From: Oceanospirillum linum | GTDB taxonomy: Bacteria; Pseudomonadota; Gammaproteobacteria; Pseudomonadales; Halomonadaceae | NCBI RefSeq assembly: GCF_001995095.2 | Contig: NZ_MTSD02000005.1 | Coordinates: forward strand, 124,001 to 188,000 | Direction of reading: 5' to 3' | Length of the DNA stretch: 64,000 nucleotides | Shown: positions 33,650 through 43,100 of the stretch, piece after piece | Numbering within the stretch: the first letter of the stretch is position 1 | Layout of the letters: each line of letters begins with the position of its first letter | Made by a program: the position numbers and the translations under genes | The notes under the pieces: model-generated | What the model saw: the letters and a program-made list of their open reading frames with translations, nothing else | What the model was told of the DNA's origin: nothing | Databases searched by the model: none

Positions 33650-35404
33650 CTAGTCATTGATCGCATGCAGATATTGCAGCAAGGCTTTTTCAGTCAAGGG
33701 TGGTGAGTAATAGTAGCCCTGAATCAATTCACAGTTGAAACCTCTCAGAATTTCCAGCTGCTCTTCATTTTCAACCCCTTCTGCAACGGTGATAAAGTTA
33801 AAGTTCTCCGACATCTGCATTACGGTTTCCACTAACTTCTTATCCTGATCACTCACGTGCATATCTTTAATAAAAGTACGGTCAATTTTAAGCACTGAAA
33901 CAGGCAGTTCTTTCAGGTAGGCCAGAGATGAGTATCCGGTGCCAAAATCATCAATGGCGATTGATATCCCCGCTGCCGCTAACTGACAGAGTTGCTCCAG
34001 AGCGACGACCATATCGGTCATCAGACCGGATTCTGTGACTTCTATCTCCAGTGAGCTTGGGGGTAACTGATAGCGCTGTAAGGTGTTCAGGCATTTTTGA
34101 GCAAAGTCAGACTGAATCAGTTGCTGACTGGCTACGTTAATGGCTAATACAAAGTTATCTGCTACCAGCTGTTGGTCTCGCCACTGCTTCAGCTTCTGGC
34201 AGCTTTGATCTAATACCCACTGGCCTATCTCTATAATCTGTCCGGTTTTTTCAGCTACCGGAATAAAAACATCGGGAGGTATACGGCCTAAATCAGGGTG
34301 GCTCCAGCGCAATAAGGCTTCAGCGCCCAGGCATTGCTCGCTCTTCAGGGTAATTTTGGGTTGGAAGTAAAGCTCTAGCTCCTGACGTTCAATTGCCTGA
34401 TTCAACGCTTCCTGCAGCGTCACCTTCTGCTGTAATTGAGCTTCCAGCTCCGGTGTGTAGTCTCGCCAGGTATTTGGTTTTTCAGGGACTGCCAAAGCAG
34501 CAAGACGGATCAGGTTTTCCGCCGAACGCTGTGCACCGGATGTGCTTAATCCTGCACGTACATTGAGTCGTATCCGAAACTCCTGATAATCGATAGGTTC
34601 TCGGATAGTATCCAACAAGGGGGTTACGTGATCTGCCAGTTGTTGGCAGGAAAGCTCTGCCGCCTGTTTGGTTTCACGCAGCAGAACCCATTCGGTACTG
34701 CTCCAGAGGCCAAGAATATCCCCTGGCTGACGGTTAGCTACGGCTCTGTTTTTTAAGGCCAGCGCCAGATTTTCTGCTACTTCCAGGCCGTGCAACCGAG
34801 CCATCTCCTCTAAGCCATCTACGGAGAAAAAATAGAGCAGCTGGGGCTTGTCTTTCTGTAGGCGATCATGGAGTAGGTTAAGCAGTCCTCGCCGATTTGG
34901 CAGCCCGGTTAAGGGGTCCTCTACACTCATTCGGCGCAGCTCAGAGGTACGCTGTTGTACCAGTGTTTCCAACTCGTCCGCACGGAACATCTGTTGCTGA
35001 AGTTTTATATGCTCCTGAAGTATATTCTCCAGTCTGCGCAGGACCTCTTTGTTGTCAAAGGGCTTGGTGAGAAAGTCTCTGGCTCCAAGCTCCAAAGCCT
35101 GGTAACGGGTATCCTGATCGGTATTAGCCGTTAGCACAATAACGGCAGGTTGTTTATCCGGTAGCTGATCCCGAAGCTGCTCTAGGAGTTCAAGGCCTGT
35201 AATGTGGGGTATGCGGATATCAAGGAAAATCAGATCCGGACACTTTTGCTTAACCCTGGGCATCAGCTTTCGCGGATCAGTCATACATTCAATCTGCTCA
35301 AAGCCTTCATCTTCAAGCATGCTGGCCAACAGGTCGACGTTGACCTCGTTGTCATCAAGAATCAGGATATCTGCATCAGTATTTAATGAGCTTTGACTAT
35401 CCAC
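33650..35404 (-). CDS. Response regulator with degenerate GGDEF and intact EAL domain
   Basis: A 584-residue cytoplasmic regulator. The receiver domain has the phosphoacceptor D62 (IFLDIRIP). The GGDEF domain starts well (VEDPLTGLPNRRG) but the catalytic motif is lost; WSSTEW stands in its place, so it should not make c-di-GMP. The EAL domain keeps AEALLRW, INVASQQ, EVTESGL, IDDFGTGYSSLAYLK, KIDRTFI and AEGVENEEQ, the residues needed to hydrolyse c-di-GMP. The hybrid kinase gene upstream ends 2 bases before it, so the two form one operon and probably one phosphorelay controlling c-di-GMP. Confidence 0.92.
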   Translation of the reverse strand: MDSQSSLNTDADILILDDNEVNVDLLASMLEDEGFEQIECMTDPRKLMPRVKQKCPDLIFLDIRIPHITGLELLEQLRDQLPDKQPAVIVLTANTDQDTRYQALELGARDFLTKPFDNKEVLRRLENILQEHIKLQQQMFRADELETLVQQRTSELRRMSVEDPLTGLPNRRGLLNLLHDRLQKDKPQLLYFFSVDGLEEMARLHGLEVAENLALALKNRAVANRQPGDILGLWSSTEWVLLRETKQAAELSCQQLADHVTPLLDTIREPIDYQEFRIRLNVRAGLSTSGAQRSAENLIRLAALAVPEKPNTWRDYTPELEAQLQQKVTLQEALNQAIERQELELYFQPKITLKSEQCLGAEALLRWSHPDLGRIPPDVFIPVAEKTGQIIEIGQWVLDQSCQKLKQWRDQQLVADNFVLAINVASQQLIQSDFAQKCLNTLQRYQLPPSSLEIEVTESGLMTDMVVALEQLCQLAAAGISIAIDDFGTGYSSLAYLKELPVSVLKIDRTFIKDMHVSDQDKKLVETVMQMSENFNFITVAEGVENEEQLEILRGFNCELIQGYYYSPPLTEKALLQYLHAIND

Positions 35405-35406
35405 AA

Positions 35407-38010
35407 TTAATGCTCCAGTTGTTTTTGCAGTGTCTGGAGTAACTGATCCAGATCCAGAGGTTTATTGAGGTAATCGATAAAGCCATCTGACATAAGTTCA
35501 GAGCGACACTTGTCTGAAGCTGCTGCGGAGACTGCAATAACAGGTATTTTTCGGGTCAGAGGGTTACGTGACAGCATTTTTTGTGCCTGAACCCCTGTAA
35601 TACCTGGCAGGTCAAGATCCATCAGAATTAGGTCCGGTATATCTGAGGCCGCCATCTCCAGGGCGATCTCTGCGGAGGAGGCCAGAGATAGCCGGTAGGC
35701 CGGGTGTTCATCAACAAAAGCTTTCAGTAAACGCTGGTTAGCGGGATTGTCTTCCACATATAGCAGATGAATTCCCTTTTGTTCCGCATCCGTTTTTTGA
35801 GTCGGATTGTGATGCTCGGCACTGCTCTGATCAGCCAATGGTAGTGTAAACCAGAAACAGCTTCCTTTGTGCTCCTCACTTTCCACACCGATACGCCCCT
35901 GCATCAGTTCGACCAGCTGTTGACTCAGGGCTAGGCCGATACCGGTTCCTTCGATGGCGGAATTCTCAGCACCGAGTCGGCTAAAGGGTTGGAACAGCTG
36001 TTCAAGCTGATCTGAAGAGATGCCTTCACCCGTGTCTTCAACTTCAATACGCAGTTGATTTCCCTGTGTTTTGCAGCGTATAAATACCTGGCCTTCAGGG
36101 CGATTGTATTTAATAGCATTGGTAACCAGGTTTATCAGTACCTGTTGGCAGCGGGTATAATCAGCAGTGACCCAGATGGTTTGATCCGTACTTTCGTCCG
36201 GCTGCAGAAGAATCTGATACTGGTCGGCTATCGGTTGCAGCCCCGCCAGTGCATCCAGCATCATTTCCCGCACATTAAGGGATTCCAGAGAAACGCTGAT
36301 ACGGCCTGCCTCAATGCGGGCCAGATCCAGTACATCATTAATCAGAGCAAGCAGGTGCTGCCCGCTTTTGTAGATCTGTTTTACATGGCGCTGCTGGCGA
36401 TCTGTCAGCGGGTGCTTACCGGACTGCAGAAGCTGAGCAAAGCCCAGTATCGCATTCATTGGCGTGCGCAGCTCATGGCTCATCGATGAGAGGAATTCAC
36501 TTTTTGCCTGGCTGGCCTGCTGAGCCGCGTCCCGTGCCTGACGCAGCTGTCCATTGATTTGCTCACGCTCATGCATTTGCCGGTATAGGCGAATCAGTAA
36601 TGCACAGGTACTGGTAAAAGGGTTCAGCCACTCAGCCAGTTCCGGTTGATAGTCCTTCTGGCCATTAGCGATGGCAAACATGCCAATCACTTCACCTTGG
36701 TCAAATATGGGCACACCCATGTAGCGATAAAGTTCCGGGTGACCCGGAGGCAGATGGCTGTTCTCAAACCGTTCCTGCATCTTGTTATCAATAATTAACT
36801 CTTCATCGGCGAATACTTTACCAATAAGGGTATCCGGGTTACTGAGTAACATATCGCCTGCCACCAGCTTATCCATCAGTAACTTGGACTCTTTACTCCA
36901 CGACAGGTCTGTTATGGCATGCAGTTTGAGTGCTTTGCGGCCATCAACCAGCAAGACTTCACCGATAAATGCATACTCACTATCGGTCAGCTCCCGGAGT
37001 GCCTCCATAAGAAAAGCCCAAAGCTTATCTTTTGAAAGCAGTGCCTGGTAATCAGTCAGCCCCTGGTGGAGAATTTTCAGTAGTGCTTTCTCTTGCTGCT
37101 CTGCCCGTTGAGCAGCCCGAACATCCTGCAGGTCCGATAAAATACCAATGAACTGGCGCTCTTCAGGTTGGTTGCTATGAACCTCACTAACCCCTAAGTG
37201 AATCGGTAACCGGGTGCCATCCTTCCGCCGGGCTTCAACTTCCCGGCCTTTGCCAATGATCTTAGCCTGGCCACTTTGCATAAAGCGACTCAGATAATCG
37301 TCATGTTCTCTTGCCCATGGGTTGGGCATGATCACTTTAACATTCTGGCCTTTTAGCTCCTCTTCACTGTAGTCGAGAAGCTGCTGGGCGAAGGGGTTAA
37401 CTTCAAGAATGGTGCCGAGGTGGTTGATACGGATGATGCCTGCTGCCGCTGAATCGACAATGGCACGGTAACGGGCCCGGCTGATACCAACTTCGTTTTT
37501 TTCACGGGCAAGTATAAGGGTTTGCTGGTGCAGGCGAATCAGCTCTTCAGCCTGACGGGCGAGCTGCTCCAGGCGGAGCACCTCCCGGGCAGATAGGGTT
37601 CTTGGCCGGGTATCAAGAATACAGAAACTTCCCAGGTGTAACCCGTCGCTAATGCTGATGGGGATGCCGGCATAAAAACGAATTGAGCGTTCACCGGTGA
37701 CTAAAGGATTGTCCCGAAACTGCTCATCAGCCAGTGTATCAGGGATAATCAGGTTTTCACCCAGGGATATGGCGTGAGAGCAGAAGGAGATATCCCTATG
37801 GGTCTCCGTACAGTTAAATCCCTGCTCAGACTTAAACCATTGCCGGTTTTTATCCACTAGTGATACTAAAGCGATGGGGGTATCAAAAAGGTCTCTTGCC
37901 AGTTCTGTCAGTCGGTCAAACGCAGCATCTCGCCCTGAATCAAGAATCGCCAGTTCATGCAGATGCTGAAGGCGTTCGGTTTCGTTGACTGGCAATAATG
38001 GATCAGACAT
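35407..38010 (-). CDS. Hybrid sensor histidine kinase (GAF-PAS-GAF-HisKA-HATPase-REC)
   Basis: An 867-residue soluble kinase. An N-terminal GAF domain (about 25-165, with FDTPIALVSLVDKNRQWFKS) is followed by a PAS domain (about 178-295), a second GAF domain (about 310-480), the dimerisation helix with phosphoacceptor His in SMSHELRTPMNAIL (about residue 511), the ATPase domain (NLVTNAIKYN, DTGEGIS, GTGIGLALS) and a C-terminal receiver with Asp in LILMDLDLPG (about residue 797). There are no membrane helices, so it senses a cytoplasmic or diffusible cue. It stands in an operon with the EAL response regulator. Confidence 0.93.
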   Translation of the reverse strand: MSDPLLPVNETERLQHLHELAILDSGRDAAFDRLTELARDLFDTPIALVSLVDKNRQWFKSEQGFNCTETHRDISFCSHAISLGENLIIPDTLADEQFRDNPLVTGERSIRFYAGIPISISDGLHLGSFCILDTRPRTLSAREVLRLEQLARQAEELIRLHQQTLILAREKNEVGISRARYRAIVDSAAAGIIRINHLGTILEVNPFAQQLLDYSEEELKGQNVKVIMPNPWAREHDDYLSRFMQSGQAKIIGKGREVEARRKDGTRLPIHLGVSEVHSNQPEERQFIGILSDLQDVRAAQRAEQQEKALLKILHQGLTDYQALLSKDKLWAFLMEALRELTDSEYAFIGEVLLVDGRKALKLHAITDLSWSKESKLLMDKLVAGDMLLSNPDTLIGKVFADEELIIDNKMQERFENSHLPPGHPELYRYMGVPIFDQGEVIGMFAIANGQKDYQPELAEWLNPFTSTCALLIRLYRQMHEREQINGQLRQARDAAQQASQAKSEFLSSMSHELRTPMNAILGFAQLLQSGKHPLTDRQQRHVKQIYKSGQHLLALINDVLDLARIEAGRISVSLESLNVREMMLDALAGLQPIADQYQILLQPDESTDQTIWVTADYTRCQQVLINLVTNAIKYNRPEGQVFIRCKTQGNQLRIEVEDTGEGISSDQLEQLFQPFSRLGAENSAIEGTGIGLALSQQLVELMQGRIGVESEEHKGSCFWFTLPLADQSSAEHHNPTQKTDAEQKGIHLLYVEDNPANQRLLKAFVDEHPAYRLSLASSAEIALEMAASDIPDLILMDLDLPGITGVQAQKMLSRNPLTRKIPVIAVSAAASDKCRSELMSDGFIDYLNKPLDLDQLLQTLQKQLEH

Positions 38011-38352
38011 GGTTAAGACCTTCGCTTACAGGGTTTGGCGGTAACGGGGTTTTGAGTTGCAGAGAATCACAGATGATATATTCGCATAATAAGAGGATAT
38101 CTTCTCAAATTTAGAGGCAACTACGGATGATTCAGAATTATACGATAAAACAAATATGATAGATGCTGTTTTCTGGTGTATCAGGGTTAAAAAGTGCGTG
38201 CCTGAGTAAAGATCATTCAGCGTCTTTGGAGCGGTATCACGACCAGCCTATAAAGCAGGCTATAAAAAAACGGCCTGCAGTATGCAGACCGTTTCTTTTA
38301 TATGGCATGTTTCTGTTCTTTGCCCGGGAACTAATCAATATTTTTTAACGGA
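38011..38352. other. Intergenic region between the hybrid kinase and htpX
   Basis: No supported gene. It holds the htpX terminator at its right end. A short plus-strand open frame (38163-38348) runs through that terminator and is not credible. Confidence 0.55.
38262..38294 (-). terminator. Terminator after htpX
   Basis: Read on the minus strand: ACGGTCTGCA/TGCAGGCCGT stem (one mismatch), short loop, then seven T. Confidence 0.83.
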
Positions 38353-39234
38353 TTAGCGACCACGCTGCAGAGCCTCGATACGCTCATCCAGTGGTGGGTG
38401 TGATGCAAACATAGCTGACATTCTGCCACCGGAGATAGCAAGAGCTGTCATGGAGCCTTTCATCATGCTTTCCTCACCAGATTCCGCCTTCAGACGCTGC
38501 AGAGCAGATATCATCGACTGACGATCCGCAAGTGTTGCGCCGGCATGATCAGCTTTGAACTCACGCTTACGGCTGAACCAGGTAACAACAGCAGAGGCCA
38601 GAATGCCAAACAGAATATCCAGCACAATGGTTAGTACCATTTCGGCAACCCAGCCCAGGCCGCCTTCACCTTCTTCGTTGGCGGTGAACTGATCAATTGC
38701 GTAAACCACAACACGGGTTACAAACATGACAAAGGTGTTCACCACGCCCTGAATCAGAGCCAGGGTCACCATATCACCGTTAGCAACGTGACCGATCTCG
38801 TGGGCCAGAACAGCGCGCACTTCATCGGGGCTCATACGTTGCAGTAATCCGGCACTGACCGATACCAGGGCATCATTTCGGTTCCAGCCCGTTGCAAAGG
38901 CATTGGATTCCATCGCTGGAAAAATACCCACGGTCGGCATCTTGATGCCTGCCTTTTGTGACAATTCGGCAACCGTTTGCAGTAACCATGCTTCGGTTTC
39001 GTTACGGGGCTGATCAATAACCTGAGTACGGGTGCTCATTTTAGCGATGGTTTTAGACATAAACAGAGAGATCAGAGAGCCTGTCATGCCGAAAACACCG
39101 CAGAAGATCAGCAGGCTGGTCAGGTTGAGGCTGCCACCCGACTTATAGCTGCCTACCCCCAGTACGCTAAGAACGATACCCGCAATTACAAGTACAGCCA
39201 GGTTCGTTAAAAGGAATAGTCCGATACGCATCAT
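38353..39234 (-). CDS. htpX: Heat-shock membrane protease HtpX
   Basis: An inner-membrane zinc metalloprotease that works with FtsH in membrane protein quality control. It has 293 residues: two N-terminal helices (about 5-26 and 38-60), the zinc motif H145-E-x-x-H149 ([14 protein letters not shown]), two further helices (about 160-180 and 193-215) and the third ligand in [21 protein letters not shown] is the usual start, with GGAG a little far (11 bases) upstream. It is usually controlled by Cpx or heat shock; no such site was recognised. Confidence 0.95.
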   Translation of the reverse strand: MMRIGLFLLTNLAVLVIAGIVLSVLGVGSYKSGGSLNLTSLLIFCGVFGMTGSLISLFMSKTIAKMSTRTQVIDQPRNETEAWLLQTVAELSQKAGIKMPTVGIFPAMESNAFATGWNRNDALVSVSAGLLQRMSPDEVRAVLAHEIGHVANGDMVTLALIQGVVNTFVMFVTRVVVYAIDQFTANEEGEGGLGWVAEMVLTIVLDILFGILASAVVTWFSRKREFKADHAGATLADRQSMISALQRLKAESGEESMMKGSMTALAISGGRMSAMFASHPPLDERIEALQRGR

Positions 39235-39446
39235 TTTTGCGAATTCTCCATCAAGTTAATCAGCTTTTTAAATAATAGTTATATATTAAATTGGGTTGAA
39301 ACGTCCGGTTGCAAGGTGCGTTCGCATTTTAGTTGTTACGCAGCCTTAGCCGGAATTTCTCTGGGAACATTATTAAACCAATGTTGCCTTTTGATAGCGG
39401 CCACTTTTTTTGGTTCCATAGCCGTTGAGCAAAAAAAGATATTTGT

Positions 39447-39475
39447 GAAAAAATACCCCGATTGAGTCGGGGTAT
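39447..39475 (-). terminator. Terminator after alaA
   Basis: A perfect stem ATACCCCGA/TCGGGGTAT with a TTGAG loop; on the minus strand a six-T run follows. Confidence 0.87.
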
Positions 39476-39501
39476 CAGATATCTTTGGATATCGTCCGGT
39501 T

Positions 39502-40716
39502 TTACTGGCTGTATTTGCTCAGAAAACGGTCGATGCGATTGATGGCATCTTCCAGCTGATCGACGTAGGGCAGTGAAACGATGCGGAAGTGATCAGGTTC
39601 CGGCCAGTTGAATGCGGTTCCTTGCACAATCAGCATCTTTTCCTGTTTGAGAAGGTCGAAAGCGAACTTCTCATCGTCATGGATATTAAAGCGCTTCACG
39701 TCCAGTTTAGGGAACAGGTAGAGTGCTCCTTTCGGCTTGACACAGCTGATGCCGGGGATATTGTCCAGCATCTCCCAGGCCAGATCCCGCTGCTCTTTCA
39801 GGCGTCCGCCGGGCAGTATCAGGTCATTAATACTCTGGTAACCGCCAAGGGCTGTCTGAACCGCATGCTGAGCCGGAACATTGGCACAAAGGCGCATAGA
39901 GGAGAGCATGCTCAGTCCTTCGATAAAATCTGCAGCATTATGTTTATTGCCGCTGATAATCATCCAGCCGGATCGAAAACCAGCTACCCGGTAGGACTTT
40001 GATAGGCCATTGAACGTCAGAAACAGAACATCATCTGCCAGACTAGCGATGGAGGTGTGCTTCTCTTCGTCGTAAAGAATTTTGTCGTAGATCTCATCCG
40101 CCAGAATGACTAGGTTGTGCTCCCGTGCCACTTCGATAATCTGCAGTAGCAGAGATTCAGGGTAGAGGGCTCCGGTAGGATTATTCGGGTTGATGATCAC
40201 AATCCCTTTGGTGCGATCGGTGATTTTACTGCGAATATCCTCTATGTCCGGGTACCAATCCGCTTGTTCATCGCAAATGTAGTGTACAGCCTTACCACCG
40301 GCCAGACGTGTTGCGGCGGTCCAGAGAGGGTAATCCGGAGCAGGGATCAGCAACTCATCATCGTCATTCAGTAAACCCTGAGTCGCCATGACGATCAATT
40401 CACTGACGCCGTTACCGAGATAGATATCCTCAATGGAGACGTTGTCGATTTTTTTGCGCTGACACTCCTGCATTACTGCTTTACGGGCCGAGTACAAACC
40501 TTTGGATTCGCAGTAGCCCTGGGCATTGGGCAAGTTATAGAGTACATCCTGCAGAATCTCTTCCGGTGCCTCAAAGCCGAATGGGGCCGGGTTGCCGATA
40601 TTCAGTTTAAGAATACGGTGACCTTCCTCTTCCATTCGTTTGGCTTCTTCAAGGACAGGTCCACGGATGTCATAACATACATTGTTTAGTTTTGTGGACT
40701 TTTTGATGGTTTGCAT
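39502..40716 (-). CDS. alaA: Glutamate-pyruvate aminotransferase AlaA
   Basis: A PLP-dependent class I/II aminotransferase that makes alanine from pyruvate and glutamate. It has 404 residues, with alignment-level similarity to E. coli AlaA (YfbQ) along the whole length: NVCYDIRGPVLEEAKRMEEEG, LKLNIGNPAPFGFEAPEEI, NGVSELIVMATQGLL, INPNNPTGALY, ADEIYDKILYDE, the PLP lysine K240 in NGLSKSYRVAGFRSGWM, and PDHFRIVSLP. It is monocistronic. Confidence 0.95.
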   Translation of the reverse strand: MQTIKKSTKLNNVCYDIRGPVLEEAKRMEEEGHRILKLNIGNPAPFGFEAPEEILQDVLYNLPNAQGYCESKGLYSARKAVMQECQRKKIDNVSIEDIYLGNGVSELIVMATQGLLNDDDELLIPAPDYPLWTAATRLAGGKAVHYICDEQADWYPDIEDIRSKITDRTKGIVIINPNNPTGALYPESLLLQIIEVAREHNLVILADEIYDKILYDEEKHTSIASLADDVLFLTFNGLSKSYRVAGFRSGWMIISGNKHNAADFIEGLSMLSSMRLCANVPAQHAVQTALGGYQSINDLILPGGRLKEQRDLAWEMLDNIPGISCVKPKGALYLFPKLDVKRFNIHDDEKFAFDLLKQEKMLIVQGTAFNWPEPDHFRIVSLPYVDQLEDAINRIDRFLSKYSQ

Positions 40717-40915
40717 ACGGGTTCCGTTGTGCGGGCTGGGTGTCGGGCCAGGCGATAGTGCCTGGTAATATTAGAACGTAATCTATATTAAATAATATAT
40801 CGGGCTTTGGTAAGCGGATAAATAGATGAATAGCCTGATTGATGGGTTTTTTTTACCAAGGTGATATGCTGTTTTGCTGATAAACTGAATTCAAACAATA
40901 AAAAGGACCGTTTAT

Positions 40916-41744
40916 ATGTCAGGAAAACAATCTCATCAAGCTCCGTCGGCCCATTTAAATCAGGGAGATGAGGCGCTGGTCTTGCGTCAGGATAAAGGCG
41001 GAGTTAGCTATCTGATGCTTAACCGGCCTAAGGCTTACAACGCGCTTTCACTGGCCTGTATGCAGGCGTTGATTCAACAGCTGAGTCTTTTGGCTGATGA
41101 TAAATCGATTAAGGTGATTGTTATCTCCGGAAGTGGCAAAGGGTTTTGTGCAGGCCATGACCTCAGAGAGATGAAAGAGGGGGGGCACCGAGGCTTTTTA
41201 TCAGGAAACCTTTTCCACCTGTGCAGACCTGATGGCGAAGATTCAATCTATTCCGCAGCCGGTGATTGCCAAGGTACATGGTATTGCCACGGCAGCTGGC
41301 TGCCAGTTAGTGGCAACCTGTGACCTGGCCTATGCCGCAGCGGATTCCCGTTTTGCCACACCGGGCGTTAATATCGGTCTGTTCTGTTCAACACCTATGG
41401 TGGCTTTGACCCGTGCTGTGCACCCTAAGCAAGCGATGGCCATGCTACTGACCGGTGAAATGGTGACCGCAGACAAAGCGGAGCAAGTGGGGCTGATCAA
41501 TGAGGCGGTTGCGCCGGATGCACTGGACGCCCGAGTGGACGAGGTCGCTCAGCTGATCGCCGCTAAATCGTCATATACCCTTAAGGTTGGTAAAGAAGCC
41601 TTCTATCAGCAGCGGGATATGACCCAGAGTGACGCTTACCACTACTGCAGTCGGGTGATGACAGAGAACATGCTGGCCCATGATGCCCAGGAGGGTGTTG
41701 ACGCATTTTTGGGTAAGCGTCCTGCGTGCTGGCAGGGACGTTAG
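40916..41744 (+). pseudogene. Enoyl-CoA hydratase gene with a +1 frameshift in a G7 run
   Basis: Two overlapping frames together make one crotonase-family protein of the ECHDC3/short-chain enoyl-CoA hydratase type. The first frame carries the N-terminal half up to FCAGHDLREMKEG. The second carries TEAFYQETFSTCADLMA, then PVIAKVHGIATAAGCQLVA and the rest to the stop at 41744. The break is at a run of seven G (41169-41175); with six G the codons read straight through EGGTEAFYQ, exactly as family members do. It may be a true inactivating mutation, a slippage-prone switch, or a sequencing error. Residues of the oxyanion hole (FCAGHD and IATAAGC) are intact on either side. Confidence 0.85.
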
Positions 41745-41790
41745 CCCCCTTTCTGCAGAGGCTTGGGAGTCTGAGCACAGGCCTCTTCAG

Positions 41791-41820
41791 AGTGGTTCAG
41801 TCAGCCTGAACCACTTTATT
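41791..41820 (+). terminator. Terminator after the enoyl-CoA hydratase gene
   Basis: A perfect 10-base stem AGTGGTTCAG/CTGAACCACT with a 5-base loop, then TTATTT. It overlaps the end of the convergent diguanylate cyclase gene. Confidence 0.75.
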
Positions 41821-42999
41821 TCGCCCGGTTTTTTTTGCCTCATAGAGAGAGTTGTCCACTCTGTGTAGCGCGTCATTAAAAGTTTCGCCCGGTTTTAATT
41901 CGCCAACACCTATACTGACAGTGAAGCGCACAGGCTCATTATCGGTTGACGCTACCCAGGACTGTTCGCAATGCATACGAATGCGCTCTGCTGCATGGCT
42001 TGCATTCTCCATATCTGACCCGGGCAGAATAGCCGTAAACTCTTCGCCACCATAACGGGTCAGAATATCAGTACTGCGTAACTCATCTTTCATGATCTGG
42101 CTGAAAGCCTGCAGAACCTGGTCGCCGGTCAGATGTCCATAAGTGTCATTTATCCGTTTAAAGCGATCCAGATCCAGCATCAGGACACTGACTACCGGCT
42201 GTTCAGACTTGCTCCAGGTTTTGCTCATTTCCTTCATGCGTTCCATCATAACCCGACGGTTCAGAAGACCGGTCAGAGGGTCCCGGGTTGCCTGACGGTA
42301 TAGACGAAGCAGCATATGCAGCTGGGCCTGATTAGCCCACAGGGCGATGACCAGAAGAATGCTGATTAACCAGAGATCTTTAAACCCTGACAGAGTAAAA
42401 AGAGTGCCGTAAAAGAAGTCATTACAGAGCAGAGCAGCGATCAGCCCGGTTCCCAGAACGCTGGCTTCAATCAAAGTGAGAGGAAAAACACTAAGTATGG
42501 CAACCAGAAGAAATGGAATAAAACTGTAGCCTATCAGGGTATCGTTGCCTGATAACTGAAGCAGGCAGACGGTATAGAAGAGTGCCGGGAAAATAATCAG
42601 TAATGTTAAACAAAGCAGTGAATGCTGAAGGTTTCTCTTACGGATATTGTTAGTCAGAAGCAGCCCCAGCATTGCGATGGACAGCAGTAGCCGATAAACA
42701 GCGATGACTCCGGCGTCATCAGATGTCAATAGCAGGTAATCTATAGGAATCCACAGAGGGGCAAAAATAGCAAAAATAATGCTCAGGATATTAACACGGG
42801 TGCGTATATATTCGCTGCGGGTGGCATTGAAATCATCTGAATGAAAACGGTTGCTTAGTGTGTCAAATAGATTGAATTCAGATAACTTTCGATAGAGCCC
42901 CCCTGTTGCATCATCCAGCGTTGACGCAGCAGAAGTCCCCTGACGCCTGTCCTCTGATGGCGTTCTCTGTTCTGAACCTGGTGTAGAGGGCTTAGACAT
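41797..42999 (-). CDS. Membrane-bound diguanylate cyclase
   Basis: A 400-residue protein that would make c-di-GMP. A polar N-terminal tail and six predicted membrane helices (about 70-235) form an unassigned membrane sensor; a GGDEF domain follows (DPLTGLLNRRVM start, catalytic RYGGEEF). The product-inhibition I-site RxxD (RSTD) is present five residues before GGEEF, and MLDLDRFKRINDTYGH holds the metal-binding Asp. It is therefore probably active and feedback-inhibited. It sits alone between a convergent hydratase gene and rbgA. Confidence 0.92.
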   Translation of the reverse strand: MSKPSTPGSEQRTPSEDRRQGTSAASTLDDATGGLYRKLSEFNLFDTLSNRFHSDDFNATRSEYIRTRVNILSIIFAIFAPLWIPIDYLLLTSDDAGVIAVYRLLLSIAMLGLLLTNNIRKRNLQHSLLCLTLLIIFPALFYTVCLLQLSGNDTLIGYSFIPFLLVAILSVFPLTLIEASVLGTGLIAALLCNDFFYGTLFTLSGFKDLWLISILLVIALWANQAQLHMLLRLYRQATRDPLTGLLNRRVMMERMKEMSKTWSKSEQPVVSVLMLDLDRFKRINDTYGHLTGDQVLQAFSQIMKDELRSTDILTRYGGEEFTAILPGSDMENASHAAERIRMHCEQSWVASTDNEPVRFTVSIGVGELKPGETFNDALHRVDNSLYEAKKTGRNKVVQAD

Positions 43000-43100
43000 A
43001 AATGAGCGTTTACCTTGAACTGTTTTTTATACGATTGAGTAGCCTCAGCCGAGGGCTGATTGACCCTGACAGAAGGTATTACGCCCGAAGCTCTACAGGC

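Noticed and set aside
43045-43059. TCAGCC/GGCTGA hairpin downstream of rbgA as its terminator
   Set aside because: Only six base pairs and no T run on the minus strand.
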